64,000 nucleotides of DNA, from positions 30,617 to 94,616 of the forward strand of contig CAWCWZ010000050.1 of the NCBI GenBank assembly GCA_963799395.1. The letters run 5' to 3'. A model generated the notes under the pieces. The model was not told the DNA's origin, did no database searches, and saw only the letters and a program-made list of their open reading frames with translations. Source of the stretch: Bog-752 sp963799395. Its GTDB lineage: Bacteria > Actinomycetota > Thermoleophilia > UBA2241. Made by a program: the position numbers and the translations under genes. Below, piece after piece: positions 19,483 to 28,969 of this stretch. Numbering within the stretch: the first letter of the stretch is position 1; the number at the start of each line of letters is the position of its first letter.

Positions 19483-20626
19483 CCGGGCCGGTCCCCGTCG
19501 TCCACGTCTCGGTCGTCCACCCGCCGGACGAACCTCGGATCTACGAACGTGAGTGCCGCACCCTGGCGCAGGCCGGCTACGACGTGACGTATCTCGCGCC
19601 GGGCGCGCCCGCCGGCCGCGACGCCTACGGCGTCCGCCGGGCGGCCCTGCCGGCGCGCTCGCGGACCAGCCGCTGGCTCAGCTCCCGCGAGATCTGCGCC
19701 GAGCTGCGCCGGCTGCGGCCCTTCGTGGTGCACATTCACGACCCCGAGCTGCTCACCCTGTTCCCCCTGCTGCGGCCCTTCGTGCCGCGCCTCGTGTGCG
19801 ACGTGCACGAGTACGTGCCCGAGCAGATCATGGCCAAGGAGTACATCCCGGCGGGCGCCCGGCGAGCCGTGTCGAGAGCCAGCGGCTTCGCCTGCGCGGG
19901 CTCGCGGGCTGGTCCGACGGCGCCGTCGTCGCCTACGACGGCATGCTGGGCCAGTTCGGCAGCCGGCCGCGTCTGCGCATGGTCGTCCCGAACTACCCTC
20001 GCCTGGCGCACTTCGAAGGCGCCGAGCCGATCGCCGAGCTCGCCGCCGATCCCCGGCTGCGCCTGGTCTACATCGGCGGCCTGTCGCCGATGCGCGGCTG
20101 CACGCTCATGCTCGACGTCATGGAGCGCCTCGACCGCGACGACGCCCTGCTCGTGCTCGGCGGCGGCTTCGCCTCGCCCGAACTGGAGCGCGAGGCAAAG
20201 GCGCGCCTGGCCGGCGGCCTCGACGACCGCGTGCGCTTCCTCGGGCGCGTGCCGCGCGACGAGGTGCCGCGCTATCTGGCGTCGGCCGAGGTCGTCTGGA
20301 ACCCGATGCTGCCGAGCGTCCAGTACGCCCTGCCCAGCGTCGAGACGAAGATCTACGAGGGCGGGGCCGCGGGCCTCGCCGTGCTCACGAGCGACCTCAC
20401 GGGACGAACCGAGCTGGTCGCCGGCGAGGGGTTCGGCATCGCCGTGGCGCCCACCGTCGAAGGTCACCTGGGCGGCGTCCGCCGCCTCATCGCCGACCGC
20501 GCGTCCGTGGCCGTCATGGGCGAGCGGGGCCGCGCGCTCGTCCGCGAGCGCTACTCCTGGGAGGCGTTCGAGGGGCGCTTTCTCGACTTCTACGACCGGG
20601 TCTGCGGCGCCCGTACCGGCGACTGA
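19479..20626 (+). CDS. glycosyltransferase (GT4-like), frameshifted
   Basis: About 382 residues. The N-terminal half reads VVHVSVVHPPDEPRIYERECRTLAQAGYDV and FVVHIHDPELL. A break near 19890 shifts the frame, and the protein continues GLAGWSDGAVVAYDGML through LVYIGGLSPMRGC and LPSVETKIYEGGAAGLAVL. The last part carries the donor-site glutamate. It starts at the ATG overlapping the previous TGA. It resembles glycosyltransferases whose acceptor is a lipid-linked oligosaccharide; the sugar is unknown. Confidence 0.82.
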
Positions 20627-20650
20627 CGGCGTGGCTACGCCGCTCGCGCC

Positions 20651-21936
20651 ATGAGGATCCTCTACTTCCATCAGTACTTCGCCACCCGCGAGAGCGCCAC
20701 CGCGACCCGCTCGCTCGAGCTCGCCCGAAGGCTCGTCGAGCGCGGCCACGAGGTGACCGTGGTAAGCAGCATCGCCGCGCTTCCGCAGGACGGTGGCCCA
20801 GGGTCGGGGGCCGGGCGGCTTGTCGTCCGCGACAGAATCGACGGCATCGACCTTCTGCTGCTGAGAGTCCCCTACTCCAACTACTTCTCGTACCCGCGGC
20901 GTCTCGCCGCGTTCGCGCTGTTCACCGCCGGGGCGAGCCTCGCCGGGCCGCTCCTGCCGCGCCCCGACGTCGTGTTCGCCTCATCGACGCCGCTCTCGAT
21001 CGGCATTCCCGGGTTGCTCACCGCGCGCCTCAGGGGAGCGCCGTTCGTCTTTGAGCTGCGGGACCTGTGGCCGGACGTGCCGATCGCCATCGGCGCCTTG
21101 CGCAGTGGGCCGCTGATCGTCGCGGCGCGAGCGCTCGAAGATCTGCTCTACCGCGGGGCCGCGCGGATCGTCGTGCTCAGCGAGGCCAGCCGCGACGCCC
21201 TGCTCGCTCGCGGCGTACCGGCCGCCAAGCTCGTGTTCGTGCCCAACGCCTGCGACCTCGACCTCTTCTCGCCCGACGTCGTCGACGCCGACTTCAGGCC
21301 GCGCCACGGCCTCGAGGGCAGGTTCGTCGCCCTCTACACCGGGGCCATGGGCCGCGCCAACGGCCTCGACCAGCTCGTCGACGCCGCGATCGCCCTGCGG
21401 GCCGCCGGCCGCGACGATGTGGCGCTCGTCGCCGTCGGCGACGGCGGCCGGCGGCCGCGGCTCGAGGCGCGCGTCCGTGAGCTCGGACTCGACAACCTGC
21501 TCGTCTTGCCGCCGCTGCCCAAGCGGCGACTCGCCGGTGTGGTCGGCGCCGCCGACGTCACGCTCACCCTGTTCGCTCCCGACCCCGTGTTCGAGACCAA
21601 CTCGCCCAACAAGTTCTTCGACTCGCTGGCCGCCGGCCGGCCGGTGATCGTCAACCTCGACGGCTGGCTGCGGCGCGTCGTCGAGGACGCCCGCGCCGGC
21701 GTCTACGTGCCGGCCGGCGACGGACAGGCTCTAGCGGCCGCCCTAGCGGCCTTGGCCGACGAGCCGGCACTGGTGGCGAGTATGGCGGCGAGCGCCCGCC
21801 GCCTGGCCGAAGGCGACTTCGACCGCGACGTCATGGCCGGCGGCTGTGCGCGGCGCTCGAGAGCGCCGCGCACAGCCGCCCGGCCGGCGCGCCGCATGCG
21901 GACGGCCGCCCTCGCGCAAAGGAAGCCCGGCGATGA
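20651..21936 (+). CDS. family 4 glycosyltransferase, WcaI-like, frameshifted near the end
   Basis: About 425 residues starting RILYFHQYFATRESATATRS, typical of WcaI/colanic-acid-type transferases. FVFELRDLWPDVPIAIGAL and FETNSPNKFFDSLAAGRPVIVN are family hallmarks. An indel near 21842 moves the last 30 codons; the shifted frame ends in a TGA at 21934-21936 that overlaps the ATG of the sugar transferase. A perfect hairpin (GGCTGTGCGCGGCGC and its complement) lies at the break, which may explain a sequencing error. It probably adds an early sugar to the repeat unit. Confidence 0.85.
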
Positions 21937-22673
21937 CCACGTCTCCCGGCGATCGGGCCGACCCGGACGGCGCTTTGCCCGACGACGAAGCGCGCGACAC
22001 GCGACCCGGTGCGGCCGGATCGACCGGCGCCACGCCGAACCCCGACGGCTTCTATGAGCGCCACGGCAAGCGCCTGATCGACCTGGCGGCCGCCGGGGTC
22101 GGCACCGTGCTCGCGGCGCCGCTTCTCGCCGGACTCGCCCTGACCGTGTACGTGACGAGCGGCCGGCCGGTCGTGTTCGTACAGGACCGGGTCGGCAAGG
22201 ACGGCGTCCTCTTCGGCATGTACAAGTTCCGCTCGATGATCCCCGACGCCGTCGAGCACGGCGCCGGCTTCTACGTCGAGGACGACGACGACCGCATCAC
22301 CTGGGCCGGCCGCTGGATGCGGGCCTTCAGCTTCGACGAGCTGCCCCAGCTCCTGAACATCCTCAAGGGTGACATGAGCATCGTCGGCCCGCGCCCCAAC
22401 CTCGAATTCGTGGTCGAGGAGTACCGCGACCGCTTCGAGCGCATCCTCAAGGTCAAGCCCGGACTCACCTGCTTCGTGGCCATCAACGGCCGCAACCGGC
22501 TGCAGCGCTCCGAGATGCTCGACTGGGACGAACGCTATGTCGAGACCCTCGGACTGCGCACCGACCTGCAGATCATCCTGCGGACGATCCCCACGGTCAT
22601 CCTGCGGCGGGGATCGACCAACGACGTGCCGCGGGAGTTCATCGAGGACATCCCGCCGGCCGCGAGCCGCTAG
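21933..22673 (+). CDS. undecaprenyl-phosphate sugar phosphotransferase (priming transferase)
   Basis: A 246-residue bacterial sugar transferase. After a polar N-terminal tail of about 45 residues comes one membrane segment (LIDLAAAGVGTVLAAPLLAGLAL). The conserved cytoplasmic catalytic domain follows: FVQDRVGKDG, MYKFRSM, SFDELPQLLNILKGDMSIVGPRP. It lacks the extra N-terminal membrane bundle of WcaJ/WbaP. It transfers a sugar-1-phosphate onto undecaprenyl phosphate to start the repeat unit. The ATG overlaps the stop of the previous gene. Confidence 0.92.
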   Translation: MTTSPGDRADPDGALPDDEARDTRPGAAGSTGATPNPDGFYERHGKRLIDLAAAGVGTVLAAPLLAGLALTVYVTSGRPVVFVQDRVGKDGVLFGMYKFRSMIPDAVEHGAGFYVEDDDDRITWAGRWMRAFSFDELPQLLNILKGDMSIVGPRPNLEFVVEEYRDRFERILKVKPGLTCFVAINGRNRLQRSEMLDWDERYVETLGLRTDLQIILRTIPTVILRRGSTNDVPREFIEDIPPAASR

Positions 22674-22710
22674 GACGAAGGCTCCGGTCGCGCCTCGCCG
22701 CGCCGTACGG

Positions 22711-22716
22711 TAGGAT
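22711..22716 (+). promoter_or_regulatory. -10 box of the DegT aminotransferase gene (leaderless)
   Basis: TAGGAT six bases before the ATG at 22723, with no ribosome site. Confidence 0.45.
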
Positions 22717-22722
22717 GCCCCG

Positions 22723-23907
22723 ATGACCGCGCGAACTCCCGCCATCCTCGGGGGCCCAGCCGCCTTCCCCGACCGTTTGCACCTGCTGCGTCCGACGCTG
22801 CCGTCGTACGACGAGCTCGAACCCGAGCTGCGACGGCTCAGCGCTTCCGGGATGCTCACCAAGGGGCCCATCCTGCGAGAGTACGAACGGCTCCTCGGCG
22901 AGCGCCTCGGCGTGCGCCACGCGTTGGGGGTCTCGTCGTGCACGGCCGGCCTCATGCTCGTCTTCGACCGGTTCCGCGGCGCCGAGATCGTGCTGCCGAG
23001 CTTCACGTTCATGGCCACCGCCATGGCCGCGATGTGGGCCGGCCTCAAACCGGTCTTCGCCGACATCGACCCGCTCACATGGTGCCTGAGCCCGGCCGCC
23101 GCCGAGGCCGCGCTCACGGCCGACACGGCGCTCGTGGCGCCCGTCCACATCTTCGGCAACCCGGCCGACACCGAGGCGTTCGCCGCCCTCGGACAGCGTC
23201 GCGACCTCGCGATCGTCTACGACGCGGCCCATGGTTTCGGCGCCCTGCGCGACGGCGCGCCGGTCGGCCGCCAGGGCCTGGCCCAGGTGTTCAGCACGTC
23301 GCCGACCAAGCTGCTCATCACCGGCGAGGGCGGGGTCGTCGCGACCGACGACGACGCGCTCGCCGAGCGCGTCGTCGTCGGTCGCGAGTACGGCAATCCG
23401 GGCACCTACGACCCGCTCTTCGTCGGCTTGAACGCGCGCCTCCCCGAGGTGAGCGCGCTGCTCGGTCTCAAGGGCCTCGCGCTGCTCGACCGCGAAGCCG
23501 ACAAGCGCAATGCCCTGGCGGCCGTCTACCGCGAGCTGCTCGGCGCGCTGCCAGGCGTCGGCTTTCAGAGCATCCGCCCGCAGGACCGCTCGTCGTTTAA
23601 AGACTTCTCGGTGCGCATCCGGGCCGCCGAGTTCGGCCTCACGCGCGATCAGGTCGCCGCAGCGCTGGCCGCCGAGGGCATCGACACCCGTGCCTACTAC
23701 GTGCCGCCGGTGCACCGCAGCCAGGCCTTCGCGACGCTGGGACCTGCGTTCGAGGATCGTCTGCCCGAGACGGCGGCGCTGTGCGACGAGGTCCTCACGC
23801 TGCCCGACTACGGCCTGCTCGCCGCCGAGCTCGTCGAGCGCGTGGCCGCGTGTATGATTGCCCTGCACGAGCGGGCGCCCGGCGTCCGCCGGGCGCTGGG
23901 CGCTTGA
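22723..23907 (+). CDS. DegT/DnrJ/EryC1/StrS sugar aminotransferase
   Basis: A 394-residue fold-type I PLP enzyme. It has PSFTFMATAMAAMWAG, the aspartate in YDAAHGFGA and the PLP-binding lysine in STSPTKLLITGEGG. It transfers an amino group to a keto-sugar nucleotide to make an amino sugar, consistent with the PIG-L deacetylase and ATP-grasp genes nearby. It reads from its own leaderless-type promoter. The substrate regiochemistry cannot be assigned. Confidence 0.9.
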   Translation: MTARTPAILGGPAAFPDRLHLLRPTLPSYDELEPELRRLSASGMLTKGPILREYERLLGERLGVRHALGVSSCTAGLMLVFDRFRGAEIVLPSFTFMATAMAAMWAGLKPVFADIDPLTWCLSPAAAEAALTADTALVAPVHIFGNPADTEAFAALGQRRDLAIVYDAAHGFGALRDGAPVGRQGLAQVFSTSPTKLLITGEGGVVATDDDALAERVVVGREYGNPGTYDPLFVGLNARLPEVSALLGLKGLALLDREADKRNALAAVYRELLGALPGVGFQSIRPQDRSSFKDFSVRIRAAEFGLTRDQVAAALAAEGIDTRAYYVPPVHRSQAFATLGPAFEDRLPETAALCDEVLTLPDYGLLAAELVERVAACMIALHERAPGVRRALGA

Positions 23908-23965
23908 GCGAGCGCCGCCGCAGGGCGCGCCTCGCGCCGCCGGGCCCCCTCGAACGGAGGCGACT

Positions 23966-24841
23966 GTGACGACAGACGAACGCTACGACATCGATCTCGG
24001 CGCGTACGTGCGCGGCCTGCTGCACTGGTGGTGGGTCATCGTCGTGCTCGCCATCCTGGGCGCGGTCATCGGCGCCGGCTTGACCGTCACGCGCCCCACG
24101 GTCTACCAGGCGATGAGCTCCGTGTACCTCGGCCAGCCGACCGACGCCAACGGCAACCCCATTTCGGCCATCAACACCGATCCTCGGGCCGCCATCCAGA
24201 TCGGCAATGCCGAGAGCACCCTGGCCCAGGTCGCCCGACAGGTCGGGGACGGCGAGACCGTGCGCCGCCTGCACGCGAACGTGTCGGTCACCACGCCGGC
24301 GCTGACGACCAAGACCGCGACCGCGCCGATCAACATCGTCGACGTGAGCGTCCGCGACAGCAAACGGGCGCGCGCCGCGGCGGCGGCGAACGCCATCGCC
24401 GCTCGCATCGTCGACCGTCTCGGGGTCTTCGACACCGCCAAGATCGCCCTGCTGACGGCCCAGGTCGCAAGCGACGGCAAGCGCCTGACGCAGCTCACGG
24501 CGCAAAACGACGCCGCCCAACGGGCGCTCGGCGCCGTCGCCGCCGGCGGCGGAACGGCTGCGGACAAGGCCATGGCGAGCGCGCCCTACCTGGGCATCGC
24601 CCAGTCGGCGAATGCCGAGATGCAGACCCTGCTCGACGACAGGCGCTCGGCCGCCCTCGCGCTGCTCGTGGCGCGCGGCGTCGAAGCTCCCGCCGTCCTC
24701 GCCCCGGCCGCGCCGCCCTCGAGCCCCCAGCCCCGTTCGGTCAAGGTGAACACCGCCGTCGGCCTGCTGGTGGGCCTGGTCGTCGGGCTCGTGGCGGCCG
24801 CCGTGCTCGAATGGCGGCGGCGCGAGGGCGCTCCCGCCTGA
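23966..24841 (+). CDS. Wzz/chain-length-determinant-like membrane protein
   Basis: About 291 residues from GTG 23966 (CGGAGGCGACT upstream). The N-terminal membrane segment is GLLHWWWVIVVLAILGAVIGAGL. A long extracytoplasmic region with a helical middle follows (SKRARAAAAANAIAARIVD to DAAQRALGA), then a second membrane segment (VGLLVGLVVGLVAAAVLEW). This is the two-helix layout of Wzz/YveK polysaccharide co-polymerases, which set chain length. No tyrosine-kinase domain is fused. It closes the polysaccharide locus. Confidence 0.8.
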   Translation: MTTDERYDIDLGAYVRGLLHWWWVIVVLAILGAVIGAGLTVTRPTVYQAMSSVYLGQPTDANGNPISAINTDPRAAIQIGNAESTLAQVARQVGDGETVRRLHANVSVTTPALTTKTATAPINIVDVSVRDSKRARAAAAANAIAARIVDRLGVFDTAKIALLTAQVASDGKRLTQLTAQNDAAQRALGAVAAGGGTAADKAMASAPYLGIAQSANAEMQTLLDDRRSAALALLVARGVEAPAVLAPAAPPSSPQPRSVKVNTAVGLLVGLVVGLVAAAVLEWRRREGAPA

Positions 24842-24891
24842 CCGGCGCGGCGGCGCGACCGGCGGCGCGGCCTCAGCCGCTCGCGCCGCCC

Positions 24892-25707
24892 TCAGTCCCA
24901 GGAGCGATAGAGCCCGGCGCGCCGGTGGCCGAGCACCGGCAGCTGCTCGCGGACCCGGTCGACCGCCCCCAGGTCGAGCTCCGCCTGGCAGAGCCCGACA
25001 CCGTCGGCGGCGACGGTCAGCACAGCGCCCCACGGATCGACGATCATGCTGTGTCCGTAGCAGTGGCGGTCGGCCCCGTGGACGCCCCACTGGCCGGCGG
25101 CCACCACGAAGCAGCCGTTCTCGATCGCGCGGGCGCGCAGCAGCACCTCCCAGTGGTCGCGTCCGGTGGCCTCGGTGAAGGCCGAGGGCACGAGGATGAT
25201 CCGCGCGCCGTGCACCGCGAGCGCCCGGTAGAGCTCGGGAAACCGCAGGTCGTAGCAGATCGTGAGGCCGACGGTCACCCCGTCGACCTGAGCGGTGACG
25301 AGCTCGGAGCCGGCCACGAGGTCGTCGGATTCGCGGTACGACTTGGCGCCGGCGACCGCATCGAACAGGTGGATCTTGCGATAGACGGCGAGCGGCGCGC
25401 CGGCCGGGTCGAACAGCACGCTGGCGTTGGCAAAACGGTCGGGGCGGTCGCCGATCTCGTAGATCGAGCCGGCCAGGACGTAGACGTCGAGCTCCGCCGC
25501 GAGGCCGGCCAGCACCCTGTTGCTCGGGCCGTCGGTGGCCTCGGCCACACGCGGGAGCTCGGCGTGGCTGCCCTTGAAGGTCCATGTCTCGGGCAGCACG
25601 ATGAGCCGGGCGCCGGCGGCCGCGGCGCGGCGGACCAGCTCCGCCGCCGTCGCCACGTTGGCGACCTTGTCGGCGCGCGAGTTGAGCTGCACGCAGGCGA
25701 CCTTCAC
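24892..25707 (-). CDS. carbon-nitrogen hydrolase (nitrilase superfamily)
   Basis: A 271-residue amidase. The catalytic triad is visible: Glu in VLPETWTF, Lys in YRKIHLFD and Cys in TICYDLRFPELYR. The DLRFPELYR text is typical of the Nit1/deaminated-glutathione-amidase branch. The start is GTG 25707, which overlaps the stop of an agmatinase-like remnant. That neighbour could instead hint at polyamine metabolism (N-carbamoylputrescine amidase), but the active-site text favours the Nit branch. Cytoplasmic. Confidence 0.87.
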   Translation of the reverse strand: MKVACVQLNSRADKVANVATAAELVRRAAAAGARLIVLPETWTFKGSHAELPRVAEATDGPSNRVLAGLAAELDVYVLAGSIYEIGDRPDRFANASVLFDPAGAPLAVYRKIHLFDAVAGAKSYRESDDLVAGSELVTAQVDGVTVGLTICYDLRFPELYRALAVHGARIILVPSAFTEATGRDHWEVLLRARAIENGCFVVAAGQWGVHGADRHCYGHSMIVDPWGAVLTVAADGVGLCQAELDLGAVDRVREQLPVLGHRRAGLYRSWD

Positions 25708-25814
25708 GACGGCGCCCCCGCCTCGGGACCGGCGGCCGCGGGCAGGCGCGGGAAGGTCGCGATGCCGGCGCACCGCGGCGAGACGAGCGGGTCGGGCGGG
25801 CCGTATCCTTTCAT
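25704..25814 (-). pseudogene. agmatinase-like N-terminal remnant
   Basis: A 36-codon frame from ATG 25814 (GAGGAG upstream) reads MKGYGPPDPLVSPRCAGIA then TFPRLP. This resembles the N-terminus of agmatinases (a YGPxDxxxSPRFAGIATF-like text). It then runs into a short low-complexity tail, and its TGA overlaps the nitrilase GTG. The rest of the ureohydrolase is missing. It may now act only as a translated leader for the nitrilase. Confidence 0.5.
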
Positions 25815-25915
25815 GTCTGTCCTGCCGCTCCTCGCGATCGCCTGCCTCGAGTCCAGTATGAACGACGCGCGCCGCGGCGAGAAGCCGCGAGGGCGCGAGC
25901 TCTTGACCTGCGTGG

Positions 25916-25921
25916 TAGAAT
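25916..25921 (+). promoter_or_regulatory. -10 box of the trp leader transcript
   Basis: TAGAAT ten bases before the ATG of the Trp-containing leader peptide. The TTGACC at 25903 is too close to be its -35. Confidence 0.45.
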
Positions 25922-25931
25922 CCCCAGCACG

Positions 25932-25979
25932 ATGAGCAGGATGATCGCCACCACGACTGCTTGGCTCTGGCGCGCCTAG
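25932..25979 (+). CDS. Trp-rich leader peptide (attenuator), 15 residues
   Basis: A tiny frame encodes MSRMIATTTAWLWRA and stops at TAG. It has two tryptophan codons separated by one codon (TGG CTC TGG), in the 5' leader of a tryptophan synthase beta gene. A 7-bp perfect hairpin (GGCGCGC-CTA-GCGCGCC, 25969-25985) begins within the second Trp codon. Another hairpin lies at 26003-26017. This is the layout of ribosome-mediated transcription attenuation: stalling at the Trp codons would open the first hairpin. Frame, position and codon content are seen directly; the mechanism is inferred from known trp leaders. Confidence 0.7.
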   Translation: MSRMIATTTAWLWRA

Positions 25980-26017
25980 CGCGCCCTCTCTGACATCCCT
26001 CCGCGGGCTCTGCCCGC
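25969..26017 (+). promoter_or_regulatory. putative trp attenuator hairpins
   Basis: Two stems: GGCGCGC/GCGCGCC with loop CTA at 25969-25985, and GCGGGC/GCCCGC with loop TCT at 26003-26017. Further pairing between GTCGGC near 26042 and GCCGAC near 26070 is possible. No long U-tract follows, so any terminator would be of the GC-rich type seen elsewhere here. Confidence 0.45.
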
Positions 26018-26127
26018 CACGCCCCCTCAAGCGCCGTCGCTGTCGGCCTGCCCGCACAGCGGCACACTGCCGACCCGAGAGAACAACGACCGGCCCCAAA
26101 GCCGCTCCAGCCAGAAGGAGGTGCGTC

Positions 26128-27488
26128 ATGCAGAAGAAGTACCTGTTGGACGAAGAGAGGATCCCGCGGCGCTGGTACAACATCGCGCCGGACTTTCCCG
26201 AGCCCCCCGCGCCCCCGCTGCACCCCGGCACGGGCCAGCCCGCCGGACCAGACGACCTGGCCGCGTTCTTCCCCATGGGGCTGATCGCCCAGGAAGCCTC
26301 GATGGAGCGCTTCATCGACATCCCCGACGAGGTCCGCGACATCTACCGCATCTGGAGACCCACGCCGCTGATCCGCGCCACGGGCCTCGAAAAGGCGCTC
26401 GACCTGCGCGACGACCAGCGCATCTTCTTCAAGTACGAGGGCGTGAGTCCCTCGGGTTCGCACAAGTCCAACACGGCCGTCGCCCAAGCCTTCTACAACC
26501 ACGAAGCGGGGGTCAAGCGTCTGGCCACCGAGACCGGCGCCGGTCAGTGGGGCAGCGCCCTGTCGATGGCCTGCCAGATCTTCGGCATCGACCTGACCGT
26601 TTACATGGTGAAGGTCAGCTACGAGCAGAAGCCCTATCGGCGCGTGCTGATGGAGTTGAACGGCGCCATCCGTGCACGCCAGCCCGACCGACTTCACCGA
26701 GACCGGCCGCAAGGCGCTCGAGGCCGACCCCGACAACGTCGGCAGCCTGGGGCTTGCCATCTCCGAGGCGGTCGAGGACGTCATGGGCCACCCCGGCTCC
26801 AAGTACGCCCTCGGCAGCGTGCTCAACCACGTGCTCCTGCATCAGACCGTGATCGGCGAGGAGGCCATCGAGCAGGTCGGCGCGGCCGATGCCTACCCCG
26901 ACGTCGTGATCGGTTGCGTCGGCGGCGGCTCGAGCTTCGCCGGCATCGCCTTCCCCTTCATGCGCGAGGCGCTCGCCGGCAAGGCCAAGACCCGGTTCGT
27001 CGGCGTCGAGCCCACCGCCTGCCCCTCGCTGACCAAGGGCGTGTTCACCTACGACTTCGGCGACGTCGCCCAGACCACGCCCCTGCTCAAGATGTACACG
27101 CTCGGTCACGACTTCATGCCGGCCGGCATCCACGCCGGCGGTCTGCGCTACCACGCCATGGCGCCGCTGCATCAGCCACGCCTACCATCTCGGTCTGATG
27201 GAAGCCGTCTCGGTGCCCCAGACGAAGGTCTTCGCGGCCGCCCAGCTCTTCGTCCAGACCGAGGGCATCCTGCCGGCGCCGGAGTCGGCGCATGCCATCC
27301 GCACGGCCATCGACGAGGCGCTCGCCGCCAAGGACACGGGCACGCCGAAGACCATCCTGTTCAACCTGACCGGCCACGGCTTTCTCGACCTCGGCGCCTA
27401 CGAGACCTATCTCGCCGGCAAGCTCGAGGACTACGACCACCCCGAGGAGGCCATCAAGGCCGCCATGGAACACGTTCCGTCCGCCTGA
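26128..27488 (+). CDS. trpB: tryptophan synthase beta chain, TrpB2 type, frameshifted
   Basis: About 453 residues after correction. It makes tryptophan from indole and serine with PLP. The long N-terminus (KYLLDEERIPRRWYNIAPD) and insert are those of the TrpB2 branch. The PLP lysine is in SGSHKSNTA, the phosphate loop is GCVGGGSSF, and the start of catalysis lies in ETGAGQWG. An extra base near 26671 (IVHASPTDF restored) and one near 27170 (PLISHAYHLGL restored) break the frame. AGAAGGAGG precedes the ATG. No trpA lies beside it. The upstream leader peptide implies control by tryptophan supply. Confidence 0.92.
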
Positions 27489-27508
27489 CCCGGCCGGCCG
27501 CCCGAGCA

Positions 27509-27546
27509 AAGGAGACGGGGGGCGCGAGCGCCCCCCGTCTCCTTTC
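27509..27546 (+). terminator. intrinsic terminator after trpB
   Basis: A 17-bp perfect inverted repeat (AAAGGAGACGGGGGGCG and its complement) around CGAG, ending in CCTTTCT. This is the best-formed terminator in the window and has a short T run. Confidence 0.8.
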
Positions 27547-27635
27547 TGGTACCATCGCCAGGCGAGTGGCGAGCGACCGCGTTGCCCACCGCTCCTTATC
27601 TGCTTCGACCAATGCGGATCAAGACAGGGGAGGCC

Positions 27636-28962
27636 ATGCCCGACCTGAGGCTCTACCGCGTGGCCTTGATCGTCGCCTTCGTCCTCGCCGCGGCTTCGCT
27701 GCTGGCGCTGCGGCCGCTCCAGACGGTCGCCCTCTCGACCCAGCCCAGCGTCTTCGACGGCCAGGCGGCCACGACCTACCTGCAGACTCTGGTCCAGGAC
27801 TTCCCCGGCCGGGTCGCGGGCTCCAGCGCCGATCGCCGGGCCGGCGCCTGGGTCGCCCAGCAGTTCGCCGGCCTGGGGCTCACGACCCACGTCGAACCCT
27901 TCCCGGCGACCGTCGCCGGGCAGCCGGTCTCGCTGAACGACGTCTGGGCCGTCTCCAACGGGAGCGTCCAGGGCGCGATCGTGGTGCTGGCGCCACGCGA
28001 CTCACCGCCGCTCGCCACGCAGGGCGCCAACGACGATGCCTCGGGCACCGCCGCCCTGCTGGAGCTGGCGTCGGTGTTCGCCGGAGCCGCTCACACGCAC
28101 TCGATCGTCTTCGTGTCGAGCGACGGCGACACCAGCGGCGCGCTGGGCGCGCGCCACTTTCTCGACAGCCATCGCGACCTGTCGATCTTCGCGGTCGTGG
28201 GCCTGCGCCGGGTCGCGGGCCGCGACGTCCACAAGCTCGCTCTCGACGGCTGGAGCGACCAGCCCCGGCTCGCGCCTCCGTGGTTGTGGTCGCTCGCCCG
28301 TGCCGCCGGACGCGCCGGCGGCGAGATGAAGGTCCCCCTGCCGCCGGTGACCTCGCAGCTCCTGCGGCTGGCCGTGCCCGAGCGGCGGTGGGGTCCAGGC
28401 GCCGTTCGTCGCCGCGGGACTGCCGGCCATCGAGCTGTCGGCGCCCGGCGCGCCGCATCCCGCCGTCGCCGACACGCTCGACACCGTCTCGTCGGACACG
28501 CTGACCCGCACCGGACGCGCGGCGGAGGCGCTGGTCGCCAGCCTCGACGGCGCGGCGCTGCCGCTGCAGGGCAGCAGCAGCACGGTCTTCTTCTCGCGGT
28601 TCCGGCAGCTGCCGGGCGGCGTCGTCGTCTGGATGCTGATCGTCCTCACGGCGCCGCTCGCGGTGGTCACGATCGACCTGCTGGCGAAGGCGCGCCGGCG
28701 GCGCCTGCCGCTACGTCACGCGTTCCTGCGGCTCGCGCTGCGCGCCGCGCCGTGGCTGCTGACACTCGTTCTCGTCTACCTCGCCAACCTGCTGACCCTT
28801 CTGCCCGGACGGTTCGGCGGCGTTGTCTCGCCGGACGCGGTCGTCAGCCACGCACCGCGGTACCTGCGCGTGCTCCTGATCCTGCTGTTCCTGGCGCTCG
28901 CGTACCACTACGCCATGGCGATCGAGCGCCGCTTGGCGCGACGGTACGCCGACCGACACTGA
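27636..28962 (+). CDS. membrane-anchored M28-family peptidase, frameshifted
   Basis: The start is the ATG at 27636, preceded by AGGGGAGG. A signal-anchor (VALIVAFVLAAASLLALRPL) is followed by an M28 zinc-aminopeptidase domain with GANDDASGTAALLELA (metal aspartate) and IVFVSSDGDTSGALGARHFL. A frame break near 28394 separates this from ELSAPGAPHPAVADTLDT and several membrane helices (VVVWMLIVLTAPLAVVTIDLL and others). It would cleave peptides outside the membrane. The C-terminal helices probably continue into the next entry; the TGA at 28960 may be caused by another indel. Confidence 0.75.
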
Positions 28963-28969
28963 CGCGGTC

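Noticed and set aside
25903..25921. TTGACC as -35 paired with TAGAAT as -10 before the trp leader
   Set aside because: Only seven bases separate them, far below the 16-18 needed.
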